64,000 bases of DNA from Sycobia sp. Sy_11. Lineage: Eukaryota > Arthropoda > Insecta > Hymenoptera > Epichrysomallidae. How positions within the stretch are numbered: the first letter of the stretch is position 1; the number at the start of each line of letters is the position of its first letter. Of this stretch, positions 47,608 through 57,888 are shown piece after piece. Under the pieces are notes generated by a model, which saw nothing but the letters and a program-made list of their open reading frames with translations, had not been told where the DNA came from and searched no databases. The position numbers were made by a program, and so were the translations under genes. Location: contig JACCIC010000165.1 of NCBI GenBank assembly GCA_018907035.1, positions 62,001 to 126,000 of the forward strand, in the 5' to 3' direction.

Positions 47608-47902
47608 TATGCCACACCCTTCCTACTCTCCAGACCTAGCCCCGAGTGACTATTATCTGTTTCCTAACCTCAAAAAATGGCTTGGCGGTAAGAGATTTGT
47701 GGAGAATGACGAAGTAGTCGAAGCTGTAAATGGGTATTTTGAGGAGCTTGACGAATGAGTCTGTAGAGATAGCATTACAAGACTAGAACACCGCTATAAG
47801 AAATGTATCAGCCTTGGAGGAGATTATGTTGAGAAATCAATAAAAAATTCTTAAAAACGTTGTTTTTCTTGGTCAGACCGGAAACATATCAATCCACCCT
47901 CG
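47608..47902 (+). mobile_element. Mariner 3' fragment
   Basis: It starts inside the transposase at MPHPSYSPDLAPSDYYLFPN and runs through KKWLGGKRFVENDEVVEAVN to GDYVEKS. The right TIR (ATCAATCCACCCTCG) is followed by TA. It is the same family as mariner copies A and B. It marks the point where the Pao relic was cut off. Confidence 0.88.
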
Positions 47903-47904
47903 TA

Positions 47905-48001
47905 TACTTGGAAATTAGCATTCAGTTTTACCTTAATAGTAGTAAACCATTAAGTTGGCAAAATTAAAAGCAAACAAAATAATTAGCAAACTATTATTAA
48001 C
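47905..48001. other. Short spacer
   Basis: AT-rich DNA between the mariner fragment and the duplicated block. Confidence 0.4.
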
Positions 48002-49274
48002 TTTATTGCCTTTATAAATTCATTTTTTGTTAATTTTGTGTGTATGTTAATTTCTAACCATTTTTCTTCCATAATTTATTTAAATAAATCTAATGGTATA
48101 TTTGTAAATGAAGATACTACATCCAATGAAATCATCTTACTATTCGGAATATTAATATCTTTAACTGCTTTATAAAAAGTCCAACTATCTTTAACATCAG
48201 AGTTGGTTTTTTCCAACGATCTTTACTAATATATTTGACAGAAATCTTGCAATATTATATGTTGTACAATTAATTGATGAGATTATTATTCTGTAGATCA
48301 ATTGCCCTTTTTGAATTTTGGGAACCCCATAACATTTGGCTATTGTTGCATTTTCGCACTTTAAGTGTTTAAAAATGATTTCATTAATGTAAGATTTATT
48401 TTTCCATTCTTCTTATATTATAAAAACTGTAAGACCGAGAAAAATATTAATTTAATTCAGAACAGTCGACATAAGTACAATTTTTAATTCTAATTAAATA
48501 AAATAAATTAAATTAAAAATTAAATGTAAAACAAACTTAAAAATTTTCTTTATTTCAGTAAGATCAAGAAGGGTAGGGGTTCTATAGATTAATGAATTAT
48601 AAAAATATATTATATTAATATATTCTATATAATATATACGAGGGTGAATGGATGTTTCCGGCCTGACCAAGAAAAACAACGTTTTTAAGAATTTTTTTTT
48701 TATTTCTCAACATATTCTCCTCCAAGGCTGATACATTTCTCATAGCGGTGTTCTAGTGTAGTAATGCCATCTCTGTAGACTTATTCGTCAAGCTCCTCAA
48801 AATATCCATTTACGGCTTCGATTACTTCTTCGTTGTCTGCAAATCTCTTACCCCCAAGCCATTTTTTGTGGTTAGAAAACAGATAATGGTTACTCGGGGC
48901 TACGTCTAGAGAGTAGGGAGTTTGCGGCATTAATTCAAACTTCAGATCATTCATTTTAGCCATCGCAACGAATGACGTGTGCGCTGATGCGTTATCGTGC
49001 TGAAACAAGATTTTTTTTCGCCAGATGAGGTCGTTTAATTTTTACTTCGCGGTTCAAACGTTGCCATAAGTCTGTGTCGTATTGACCAGTGATAGTTTTA
49101 CCATTTTCAAGGTAATCAATTATACGAGGGTGGATTGATAAGTTTCCGGGCTGACCAAGAGATGGCGCCACTAGACCTACCTTGATGTGGCGTTCTATAG
49201 TACCATCCTTAGATTCTTGTAGCTATAGTTTCAGTCCGATCGCCATGTTAGTTTAGGTTTGAGAGCACGCTGAG
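48002..49274 (-). repeat. 1.27-kb duplicate of 2013-3286
   Basis: This block carries the same succession as 2013-3286 and is nearly the same length: PLE RT DNA (48002-48440), PLE-flanking AT-rich DNA, mariner copy A' (48639-49122), and the first 150 bp of mariner copy B' (49125-49274). By eye the copies differ by a few percent, including a 4-bp deletion in the A' terminal repeat. Both breakpoints lie inside transposons, so this is duplication of an already nested structure. Confidence 0.9.
48639..49122 (-). mobile_element. Mariner copy A', 3' half
   Basis: TIR CGAGGGTGAATGGATGTTTC at 48639. Minus-strand frame 49008-48781 encodes FQHDNASAHTSFVAMAKMND and VAPSNHYLFSNHKKWLGGKR. SPDLAPSD has become SLDVAPSN, so the third catalytic Asp is lost in this copy but not in its partner at 2649. 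Confidence 0.85.
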
Positions 49275-49750
49275 AGCATTGGAGAAGTCGTTTTAGCTTA
49301 CCGATATTACTCTTGGAAGCTGTTGATGTCTTACTTGACTTATGAACTTCTAAACATCGAAGTAATACAGCCACTATTAGAAATAATATAATATATAAGG
49401 AAGATAAAAGATTTTGGATAACAAAATAAACACTTATGCCAACTATTAAAATATAGAATATAGAATTGAACTATTAAAATATAGAATATAGAATTATAGA
49501 ACTATAAAATATATTCAAACTTTCCCCATAATTTTTATATATACAATAATTTGAATATCATTTTAAAGGTAAAACATTTGCATCAAATAATTCAATAAAA
49601 GGAAAAAAATATGTAAATTTAAACTATATAAAGAGCCAAAGAATAATATTAGCCTGATGTTTAAAATTAATTCCTCAAAAGTGTAAGTACGAGTATACAA
49701 TTATATTTTGTATATAATATACACACATATCACACATTTATTATATATAT
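49275..49750. other. AT-rich DNA, nothing identified
   Basis: It contains a tandemly repeated AATATAGAATATAGAATT-type stretch at 49446-49505 and a TA-rich run before 49751. Confidence 0.4.
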
Positions 49751-49904
49751 TGTGACGAGACACAAGGCGCCCAGGCCGACTCATCCGAGCGAAGGAAGAC
49801 AACGCGCGCGTCATCGCACGGTAAGAAAAACCATAAAGCGCTCGCACGCGCCATCGCGCTTTGTACTCGGTGCCCACTCCCGTTCCTTTGCCGCACCGTC
49901 GCGC
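49751..49904 (+). repeat. LTR-like start TGTGACGAGAC, truncated
   Basis: A GC-rich 150-bp block starts TGTGACGAGACACAAGGCGC directly after TTATATATAT, like the block at 28877. It ends where mariner transposase DNA begins. Its class is uncertain. Confidence 0.35.
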
Positions 49905-50296
49905 CCTTGTACGCCAAGATCATTCGAATGTTGGCTGACAAGTTGAATATTAATCGGGAAACAGTTAGAAAGATTTTAACCAAAGATAGGTTGTGTGCGA
50001 AGATGGCACCAAAGAAATTTTCAGATGAGCAAAAAGCCCACCGAATGAACATCGCTCAAGATTGTCTCGAGCAAGTTGAAAGTGATCCTACTCTTTTCGA
50101 TTGAGTTATTACTGATGATGAAAGTTGGTTCTTTCAATATGTTCCACAAATGTTACGAAAACTGGAAAACTCACTGGAATAAGTGTATAGATGCGGGAGG
50201 GGACCACTTTGAAGGGAGTTGCAGTGATGTACCTTAATTTTTAAATATACTTGATTTTTCAATTTTGTCGCATTACTTAAATGTCTGACCTCGTAT
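49905..50296 (+). pseudogene. Mariner transposase, internally deleted, fifth lineage
   Basis: N-terminal half: KIIRMLADKLNINRETVRKI, then PKKFSDEQKAHRMNIAQDCL, VESDPTLFD, one stop, and VITDDESWFFQYVPQM with the first catalytic Asp. The sequence then jumps to the C-terminus (HWNKCIDAGGDHFEGSC) and to a terminal CTGACCTCG followed by TA. Most of the catalytic domain and the left TIR are missing. Confidence 0.78.
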
Positions 50297-50464
50297 ACCT
50301 CTTATGAATTATAATGTATCTATAAAATATGTATCAATCCTTCATTACATAATCAATATCATTCGTCTAAAGACTATCTATATTATATTATATAACACTT
50401 ATACTATTGTAAACATAGTTTAAATTCTTATTTCCCGCTCGCACTTTGCTTCTTGTTCTATATA
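50297..50464. other. Short AT-rich spacer
   Basis: Nothing recognised. Confidence 0.4.
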
Positions 50465-50541
50465 TTAGGTTGTCAAATATCTCCCTTCCGCTTTATTGCT
50501 CTTTATTCAACGATTTATAAAAAATGTTACAGTGGTCAGAT

Positions 50542-51381
50542 TTACTTCAAATATGCGCAGTTTTGTTCAATAATTTGTTTCCATCTAGACGGTAACTTCA
50601 TAATACCCCTCTCGTAGAAACCCCTCTCCTTATTTGAGAAGCACTCGGACAGCCACATTTCACAAGCCTCTTTTGAGTCCAACTTTACACCACCAAGGGC
50701 GTTCGACATGGATAGGAACAGGTGGTAATCACTTGGTGCTATGTCTGGGCTATAAGTTGGATGCGATAAAACCTCCCATCCGAACTCCCGTAGCTTCTGA
50801 AGAGTCATCAACGAAGTGTGTTGTCTGACGTTGTCCTGGTGGAATACTACACCCTTCCCGTTGGCTAATTATGGACGTTTCTAGTCGATAGCCTGCTTCA
50901 AGCGGACTAGTTGTTCACAGTAGATACTAGAATGAAGCGCCTGGCCATATGGGATCAGCTCATAGTAGATGATTCCCTTCCAATCCCACCAAACACACAT
51001 CAAAATCTTCTTGGTCGTCAATCCCGGCTTGATCATTGTTTGGGACTGTTCACCGGTCTTGGACCACGAACGTTTTCACTTGTTATTGTCGTATGTGATC
51101 CATTTTTCGTCGCCAGTCACCATCCGCTTCAAAAATGGGTCGAGTTCGTTCCGTTTCAGCATCAGATCGCAGGCGTTGATTCGGTCGAAGAGGTTCTTTT
51201 GCGTCAAATCATGCGGCACCCAAACATCAAGCTTTTTTGTATCGAGTCTTCTGCAGATGGTTTAAAATAGTTTGGTGACAACTCTCATCTCCTGGGCGAT
51301 GTCACGAGATGTCACATGCCGGTCTAACTCGATAAATTCCATGATTTGATCAGTATTCGTCGTCACAGCTGACTTATCCAT
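50542..51381 (-). pseudogene. Mariner H transposase, catalytic part
   Basis: From right to left: MDKSAVTTNTDQIMEFIELD, RHVTSRDIAQEM, a stop, then WVPHDLTQKNLFDRINACDL, MVTGDEKWITYDNNK (first Asp), ILMCVWWDWKGIIYYELIPY, GVVFHQDN (second Asp), and YSPDIAPSDYHLFLSMSNAL (third Asp), ending near KLPSRWKQIIEQNCAYLK. The catalytic residues are all present. At least two stops and small indels break it. Confidence 0.82.
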
Positions 51382-51727
51382 TGCTGCAATCTTGCTGTTT
51401 GCCCACACGGCAATATACCGTTATACAAGATTAATCTTACTAATGCTGACGTAAAATTTCTGGAAGACTGCTGCTATGATTTGCAACGGTATATCTCCAA
51501 TAAAGTTTGCGGCAGAAATGACTACGCAAGATTTTCTGAGTATAAGTGACTTATCCCTCTTCTCATAACGTAGAAAACAAAGGTTAAAATACAGTCCGAA
51601 GACAACATGAGATAGTCCTCAAAATATCTACCCACGTTTATGCTTGCCCAGTATAATTAAATGGTTCAAGTAAAATGGCTCACATCCTATATTATGTGAA
51701 GATATAAAGTATATTCATCTTGCAATA
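51382..51727. other. 346-bp foreign segment inside mariner H
   Basis: It does not resemble mariner. On the plus strand it holds a 55-codon open frame (51382-51546, stop TGA at 51547) with Cys-rich composition (CCNLAVCPHG at the start, FLEDCCYDLQRYISNKVCGR later). It could be a captured genomic fragment, perhaps an exon, or another element. Its source is unidentified. Confidence 0.55.
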
Positions 51728-52180
51728 AGGTTTTTTTGCATCAAATCATGCGGCACCTAAACATCAACCTGTTTTTGGTATCCAGCTTTCTGCAGATGGT
51801 TTAAAATGGTTTGGTGACTAACTCTCATCTCCTGGGCGATGTCACGAGATGTCACATGCCGGTCTAACTCGATAAATTCCATGATTTGATCAGTATTCGT
51901 CGTCACAGCTGACTTATCCATGGTGTCGTTTTCACCGGTTCTGAATCGTAGAAACCATTACTCTGCGGTTCGAAGTGATAGTGTGCCATCCCCCAAAACA
52001 CCATTAATCTCACGGAACGGTTCTCTAGCGGATTTACGAAGGAAAACTTTAAAATAGCGCGAATTTCGGCGTTAGTTAACTCAATGTTTACCCGTCCATA
52101 ACTTTTGAACGCAATGTCCAAACTAATCATGCATAGCGTCGTTTTGTACGTTATGTCAAGACCTTTCAAATGATGTATAG
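51728..52180 (-). pseudogene. Mariner H transposase, N-terminal part
   Basis: Minus-strand reading from about 52170: LDIAFKSYGRVNIELTNAEI then RAILKFSFV, REINGVLGDGTLSLRTAEWW-like DNA-binding sequence in a shifted frame, and the duplicated MDKS...EFIELD block. Together with 50542-51381 it would make up one full transposase, but the duplication and foreign segment separate them. Confidence 0.75.
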
Positions 52181-52270
52181 TATTGCCAGATACGAGCTCA
52201 GTAGCGCTTTGTACATAGCCGCGAAATTCATAAGACAGAAAGGCGGAAGGGAGATGTTTGACAACCTAAT

Positions 52271-52896
52271 ATATATGGATGAAATATCTTTATCTGCAAT
52301 GTGTTCCGGGTAAAATTGCATTTTATTTGAAAACTTCTCATTCACTCAACCATTGCTTTATTTACCATAGCTCATTAGCAACCTTATAAACATGATGCCC
52401 CGGGTGAGGAGTGAGTGACTGGTTTGTTATATTTTTTGCAATTTTATTATCACATCAATATTCACATTTTATTAATAATTTTCGTGTAGATTTATAATTT
52501 TAGTGTAGATTTATAATTTAGTACATTTATAATTTTAGTGTATATAAAAATAAAAGAAATTAGAAAGCGCAGCGATTCTGTTGTGAATATCTTTATTGAT
52601 TCTAAATATTATATTTCACATGCATTATATTTCAAACTCTTTGTTATAACGCACAGAATTATACATAATGGTCGAGTGATATCGTCATCGAGGTAATATT
52701 ACAGCACGCACATTTATACATACCGCGCGCAGCGATCGAAGTGGTTATCGCAGCATCTTGCCGAAGGTGTCATATGAGACGTACTTTATTTTACGATCTT
52801 TATTTTCTCTGGAAATATATTTGCTTCTTGACTCGAGTTCTTATATAGCTTATAATAAAATCAATTCGTTTAATTTTGTGAATATTCTCTTTCAGC
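52271..52896 (+). other. Leader region of BEL/Pao element 2
   Basis: No LTR could be defined. A 19-bp unit (TAGTGTAGATTTATAATTT) is repeated imperfectly about three times at 52480-52540. TGGTCGAGTGATATCG near 52669 may be a primer-binding-site region. TATTCTCTTTCAG just before gag resembles a splice acceptor. Confidence 0.35.
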
Positions 52897-54026
52897 ATAG
52901 CGCCTGTAGCCTTGAAAAAACTGACCGCGTTACAAACATCTCGTGAAGCTGAAATTGAGAGAATTCGGGCGCGCTTGTTAACGAAACCGCGTGAAACGCT
53001 AAAAGAAAGTATAATACAAGCACGGCTTGACGCAGTAAAGAATATCTGGGCAGAAATTCGAAAGACGCATTCAGATATAATTGTTAGGAAAGACGCGGAG
53101 ACAGATGCCTATGTTGCCGACGACTGGTTTGAACGTATACAAGGGGTTTATGAGAGCGCTCTGGATGATATTGTAACCTTAAGCGCGATGTTTAGAAACT
53201 CTGGGGATGATCATAATATATCGGCAGGCTCTGATAATCGCGTGGCTAAATTACCGAAGATACCTCTGCCTCGGTTTTCCGGCAAGTATGAGGATTGGTC
53301 TAGTTTTTGTGACCTTTTCACTTCTCTTGTGCATGATGCACCGGGCTTATCGGACGTAACTAAACTACAGTATCTAAAGGGTTGCCTGACTGAGGAGGCT
53401 GCAGAACAAATCAAAGACGTGACAACCACTAATGCCAACTACGCGAGTACGTGGCAGGCACTGATTAATCGTTATTACAACCCTCGACTTATTATTAATA
53501 AGCATTTCACTGCATTTATGAAGATTCCGCATATTAAAAAGGAATCTGCAACCGAACTGCGATCCTTTGCTGATGAAGCCCAGCGTATATTGCGGGCGTT
53601 GCAGCTAGGCTCTGCAGATTTGAAACCGACTAGTGCAATTGAAAAAAATCCTATTGAAGGTTTACATGCGGCTAAGAGTTTATCTCAGAAACGGAGAGTT
53701 ATTTTAGCAGTTGCACGAATTGAGGTAATGAGTCCGAATGGAAATAGCACTTTTGTACGAGCACTTATAGATCAGGGGGCCGAAGTTTCATTTGTTTCGA
53801 AATCAATAGTGCAACTTTTAGGACTTTCAAAGAAACGCACACATGTATCGTTATCCGGGCTTGGAGCAAGCGCGGCGTGCACTGCGCGCTCGATGACGCA
53901 TCTCGTTCTGAGGTCACGCATTGATTCGAGTTTCGAACTAAAAACCGAAGCGCTCATTCTGCCTCGGCTGACATTTAAACTTCCAGCAGAGAGTTTTAGG
54001 GATATTAAAATGGAGCGCATATTGTG
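52897..54026 (+). CDS. BEL/Pao gag-protease fused by internal deletion
   Basis: The frame is open from before 52897 to TGA at 54024. The expected start ATG reads ATA at 52897 (IAPVALKKLTALQTSREAEI). Gag carries the Pao core LPKIPLPRFSGKYEDWSSFC, TKLQYLKGCLTEEAAEQIKD and TWQALINRYYNPRLIINKHF. After LGSADL the gag zinc knuckles are missing. The sequence passes in frame to the A17 protease, RALIDQGAEVSFVSKSIVQL, where DQG is a usual Pao variant of the active-site triplet. The N-terminal part would assemble particles. The retained frame across the deletion is unusual for a decayed copy. Confidence 0.82.
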
Positions 54027-55738
54027 AATCGCTAACTCGTTTGAAGGAAGTAAGTATTGATCGGTGGTTAGGAATTCATGGTAATTGTACTTATCAGATC
54101 CATGGATTTGCTGACGCTTCGTCTCGAGCTTATGCTGCCGCGGTATATATACGAATTGATCGAGGAGAGGAAAAATTTAAAGTGTTTCTGCTCGCAGCTA
54201 AAACCAAGGTGGCACCGGTTAAAACGGTTAGCATTCCTAATTTCGAGCTTTGCGGGGCGGCTCTGCTCGTAAAACTTATTGGAAATATCAAGAAACTAGA
54301 TTTTTTCAAATTAATACCAGCATTCGCATGGTCCGATAGCCAAATTGTACTGACTTGGTTGCGAAAACATCCTTGTAGCTGGAAGACTTTCGTTGCGAAT
54401 CGAGTGTCATACATACAAACCGAGCTACCATCAGGTATTTGGGCATACGTTCCTTCTAAAGAGAATCTGGCAGACTTGGCAACTCGAGGTTGTGATCCCG
54501 CACAGTTAGCACGAAGCGATATTTGGTGGCTTTCACAGACGACTGATCAATGGCCAACGCCGAAGGAAACCGCGACAGTACTACACGCACGGAAGTTGAC
54601 GTCCGAATCAGATATATTGACTCGATTTTCATCATGGTCCCGCTTAATTCGCGTAGTCGCTTATTGTAAACGCGTAATCAATAATCAACGAAGGCGTAAA
54701 AATGGGCAAGAATTGCTTCCATCATTTCTTACTTCGACTGAATTATCTGACGCTCGTTTTGCTGTCATTCGTCTATCGCAGAATAGCAGTTTAACAGAGG
54801 AAATCGAGGTATTAAGGGCAGGAAAGAGACTACCACCTCGAAACCGACTCAGTAAATTAAATCCCTTTTTATGCAAAAATAACCTTTTACGAGTAGGGCG
54901 CCGACTATCGCACTCCAAGCTATCGTTCGATTGCAAACACCCTCCAATTTTGGTACAGCATTCCGCTCTCAGCACACTATTCGTACGTGCCGCTCATCGG
55001 ATGTGTCTCCACGGAGGTCCTACTTTGACCTCTAGTATTTTAATGCAGCAGGTATGGATCCTAGGTAGACATAAATTGGTGAAGTCGGTGATTCACAAAT
55101 GTTTAACTTGTCAGAGAATTAAACCTCAAGTGGCTCAGCAACTAATGGAAAATCTACCACCGGATCGCGTAACGGTTAGTAGACCGTTTTCTATTTCCGA
55201 ACTAGACTATGCGGGTCCTATACAAGTTCGTACAACTAAAGGTCGGGGGCACAAATCTTACAAGGGTTACATTGTCATTTTTGTTTGTTTTTCTACACGA
55301 GCGCTCCATTTAGAACTAGTGAGCAATCTATTGTCGGCGACTTTTATTAATGCATATCGTCGTTTCATCGGTAGGCGCGGGCTCTGTAACAAACTATACA
55401 GTGACAACGCCACGAATTTTCATGGAGCTGATAATGAATTGAAAGCGATGTTCAATCGGGCGTCGTCGTTTTATGAGGAAGTTGTTTCAGTTCTCGCAAA
55501 TGACGCCACCGAGTGGGTATTTATTCCAACGAGTGCACCACATTATGGAGGATTATGGGAGGCCGGTGTTAAGTCCGTGAAATATCACCTAAAAAGAGCA
55601 GTAGGCGAGCGCACGCTAACCTACGAGGAGCTATCGACAGTTCTCGTGGAAATTCAAGCTTGCCTTAACTCAAGACCACTCATGGTGTTAAATGGTGATA
55701 CTAATGATCTGCACGCTTTAACACCCTTTCACTTATAA
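54027..55738 (+). CDS. BEL/Pao RNase H-integrase, RT deleted
   Basis: A 565-codon open frame from 54041. It starts at the RT/RNase H boundary (LKEVSIDRWLG), then RNase H with IHGFADASSRAYAAAVYIRI (Asp), VSIPNFELCGAALLVKLIGN (Glu), AWSDSQIVLTWLRKH (Asp) and YVPSKENLADLATRGCDP. The integrase zinc finger shows HRMCLHGGPTLTSSIL and CLTCQRIK. The core has SELDYAGPIQVRT (Asp), LYSDNATNFHGADNE (Asp) and HYGGLWEAGVKSVKYHLKRA (Glu). All catalytic residues of RNase H and integrase appear to be present. The whole RT is missing between gag-protease and this frame, so the element is non-autonomous. Confidence 0.88.
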
Positions 55739-55968
55739 ATGGTAGTTCTTCAGTTTTATTGCCAGATGCTAATATACCTGTCATGCCTCAGAACCGATTA
55801 GATCGTTTCCAACTACTTCAACGCATTAGAAATCAATTTTCAGACGGCCTGGTAAGGGTGGCGACTGTGAAGATGGCGACGACAACGCTTCGCCGGCATA
55901 TCGTGCGTCTTTGCCCTTTACATATTGATGATGATGATAAAAACGAAAGAGAAACGATAATTAAATAA
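55739..55968 (+). pseudogene. BEL/Pao integrase C-terminal tail, deleted and frameshifted
   Basis: The match continues past the stop as LPDANIPVMPQNRLDRFQLL, QRIRNQF, then after a deletion DGLVRVATVKMATTTLRRHI and RLCPLHIDDD. Relatives have a longer segment between QNQF and the DGLVR block. The PPT-like GCGGGCGGGA follows at 55988. Confidence 0.78.
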
Positions 55969-56577
55969 TTCGTCTCCTAGACGAAGGCGGGCGGGATATA
56001 ATATCATGATATATCGCGTTATTTAGCCTTTGTTCGATTGGCCCTCTAGCGGGGAAGCAGGCTGCTCGAGAGAGAGCGGGCCGGGATTGTTGACCGGACC
56101 GCTGAACAGTTGGGACGCGTTTTGATATCGCTTGAGGCTTCTTAATATTAATTACTCGAGTCCGTTGTAAAAAAGTATAATTGTGTGCGTGTGCATGTGT
56201 GTTTAAGTGTGCGTGCGTTGTACCTCGAGGCGGCTAGAAATCTGTATTGGGAACGGGGTCCACGTTCGTGTGTGACGACGTGACCCGGTTCAGGGCGAGC
56301 TTGATACGCGGCAACGCCTTTGTTGCATGACACCTCTGCGTTGGTTCCCCGAGACGTCGGGCGCGCTTGGTGACGGTGTAGGATCATCTTTCGAGCTCCC
56401 CGTGCCCGACTAATCCACGTACAGGTAGTGTGTAGTTGCGGCTTGCGTTTGTATCAAGACTCAGCGCACTCATGAATGATGTGGCGTTCGTGTCTGTGCA
56501 TTGTACTGCGTAAAGTTTGTATCGTCCATTCGTAGGTAAGATATAGAATAAGTTTGTTAATACTAGGCTAAACTTCA

Positions 56578-56628
<51 letters not shown>

Positions 56629-57130
56629 TCGCGTACATTATATTTTATGTTGTATTCTATGCTTATTTACACAAAATTTAGTTTTAAATCAGTGATAATT
56701 ACTTAAAAAGTAAGATTTTGAACTTTTTGATAATTTGAACTTTTCCCATTTTTCATGTAGTTATAGATGTAAAAATATTTCAAAATTAATATTTCAAAAA
56801 ATCATAAATTTTTTTAAAATGTAATTTAGGAGAATGATGCTTAGAAGCATTTTTTTGTTCCAAATAATCTATTTTTTTAGAAAAAGAATTTTCGCTATCA
56901 AATTTTAATTCTCTTCTATTAGCTTAAATAATTGTGATTTAAATAATATATTGCCCCGATTTCCAAAAAAAGACCTCAGGATTCGTATTGTACGAGTCAA
57001 AATATATAAGAAACGAATTTTTATTTGGGGATATCTCATTTCCTAAGGGAATTATAGCTACCGAGAGGACTAAGTGAACAGCCAAATCTTTAAAACAAAA
57101 ACGAAACAAACAACACATATACATATATAC
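55969..57130. other. Downstream region of Pao element 2 and unassigned DNA
   Basis: A purine-rich GAAGGCGGGCGGGA at 55984-55997 could be the polypurine tract, after which a 3' LTR would start. GC-rich DNA to about 56430 fits an LTR, but no 5' partner was found. A TA microsatellite lies at 56579-56626. The remainder is AT-rich without features. Confidence 0.4.
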
Positions 57131-57313
57131 ATATAGAGTTCTTCGCAAATAAGGAGAGGGGTTTCTACGAGAGGGGTATTATGAAGTTGCCGTCCAGATG
57201 GAAACAGATTATCCTACAAAACGGCGCATATTTGAAGTAAATCCGACCACAGTACCACTTTTTATAAAGCATTGAATGAAGAGCGAAAAAGCATAAGGGA
57301 CATATTTGAAAAC

Positions 57314-57324
<11 letters not shown>
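57131..57324 (+). mobile_element. Mariner 3' remnant, same family as copy H
   Basis: FANKERGFYERGIMKLPSRW, KQIILQNGAYLK and a stop, then the right terminal region ending TTGAAAACCTAA followed by TA. It is a short C-terminal fragment. Confidence 0.8.
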
Positions 57325-57346
<22 letters not shown>

Positions 57347-57352
<6 letters not shown>

Positions 57353-57480
57353 GAGGTGTGTTCAAAAAGTAATGAGAATTTTTAAATCTATTGCGTTTAG
57401 AGAGTCCACCTGTATAACACTTTTTTATTATGTTTGTACGCATGCCCCTGAAGTACGATACAATTTTCAGCAATACTTAC
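57347..57480 (+). mobile_element. Mariner 5' end fragment, seventh lineage
   Basis: Immediately after a TA tract, ACGAGGTGTGTTCAAAAAGT starts a sequence typical of an insect mariner 5' end, with GTTTGTACGCATGCCCCTGA following. No transposase coding remains before the match fades near 57480. Confidence 0.6.
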
Positions 57481-57888
57481 TTTTTAAGTGGTAAAAATTT
57501 AAATATATTTTTCATATTCGATTACTTAAAAAATTATACAGTAATGATAGAATTAAGGAGTTAAAATACAATATCAAATTTTTACAAAACGTATTGTAAT
57601 GTAAAGTTTTATTTGCAATATTAAGAAGCTTTTTTGGTTACAGTTTATTTTCAAAATACATACGGTAATTAATGTAATTCATAGAGGAGAAAATATTATT
57701 CCAAAGTGTGTCAATAACGATGTACTGTAAATTATTATTTACACAATACATCTGAAAATATAAAACAACTGTTCATAGTTTGGTACTTAATTTCAGATCA
57801 TGTAGTCTTAAGAGTGCCCGCTTTAACATCTGGCCGCGGCGGAGCGCTTGTTCACGGCAGCTAAAAAGTCGTGTTGTTTTGTTATATT
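57481..57888. other. AT-rich spacer
   Basis: Nothing recognised apart from a GC-rich patch near 57830-57865. Confidence 0.4.

Larger units (their letters stand above)
50465..52270 (-). mobile_element. Mariner copy H with an internal foreign segment, sixth lineage
   Basis: Terminal repeats TTAGGTTGTCAAATATCTCC (left) and GGAGATGTTTGACAACCTAA (right) are inverted, each next to TA. At 1806 bp it is some 500 bp longer than a normal mariner. The excess is a 346-bp non-mariner segment (51382-51727) plus a second copy of part of the transposase N-terminal region (51191-51381 and 51728-51921). A 3' remnant of the same family lies at 57131-57324. Confidence 0.88.
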
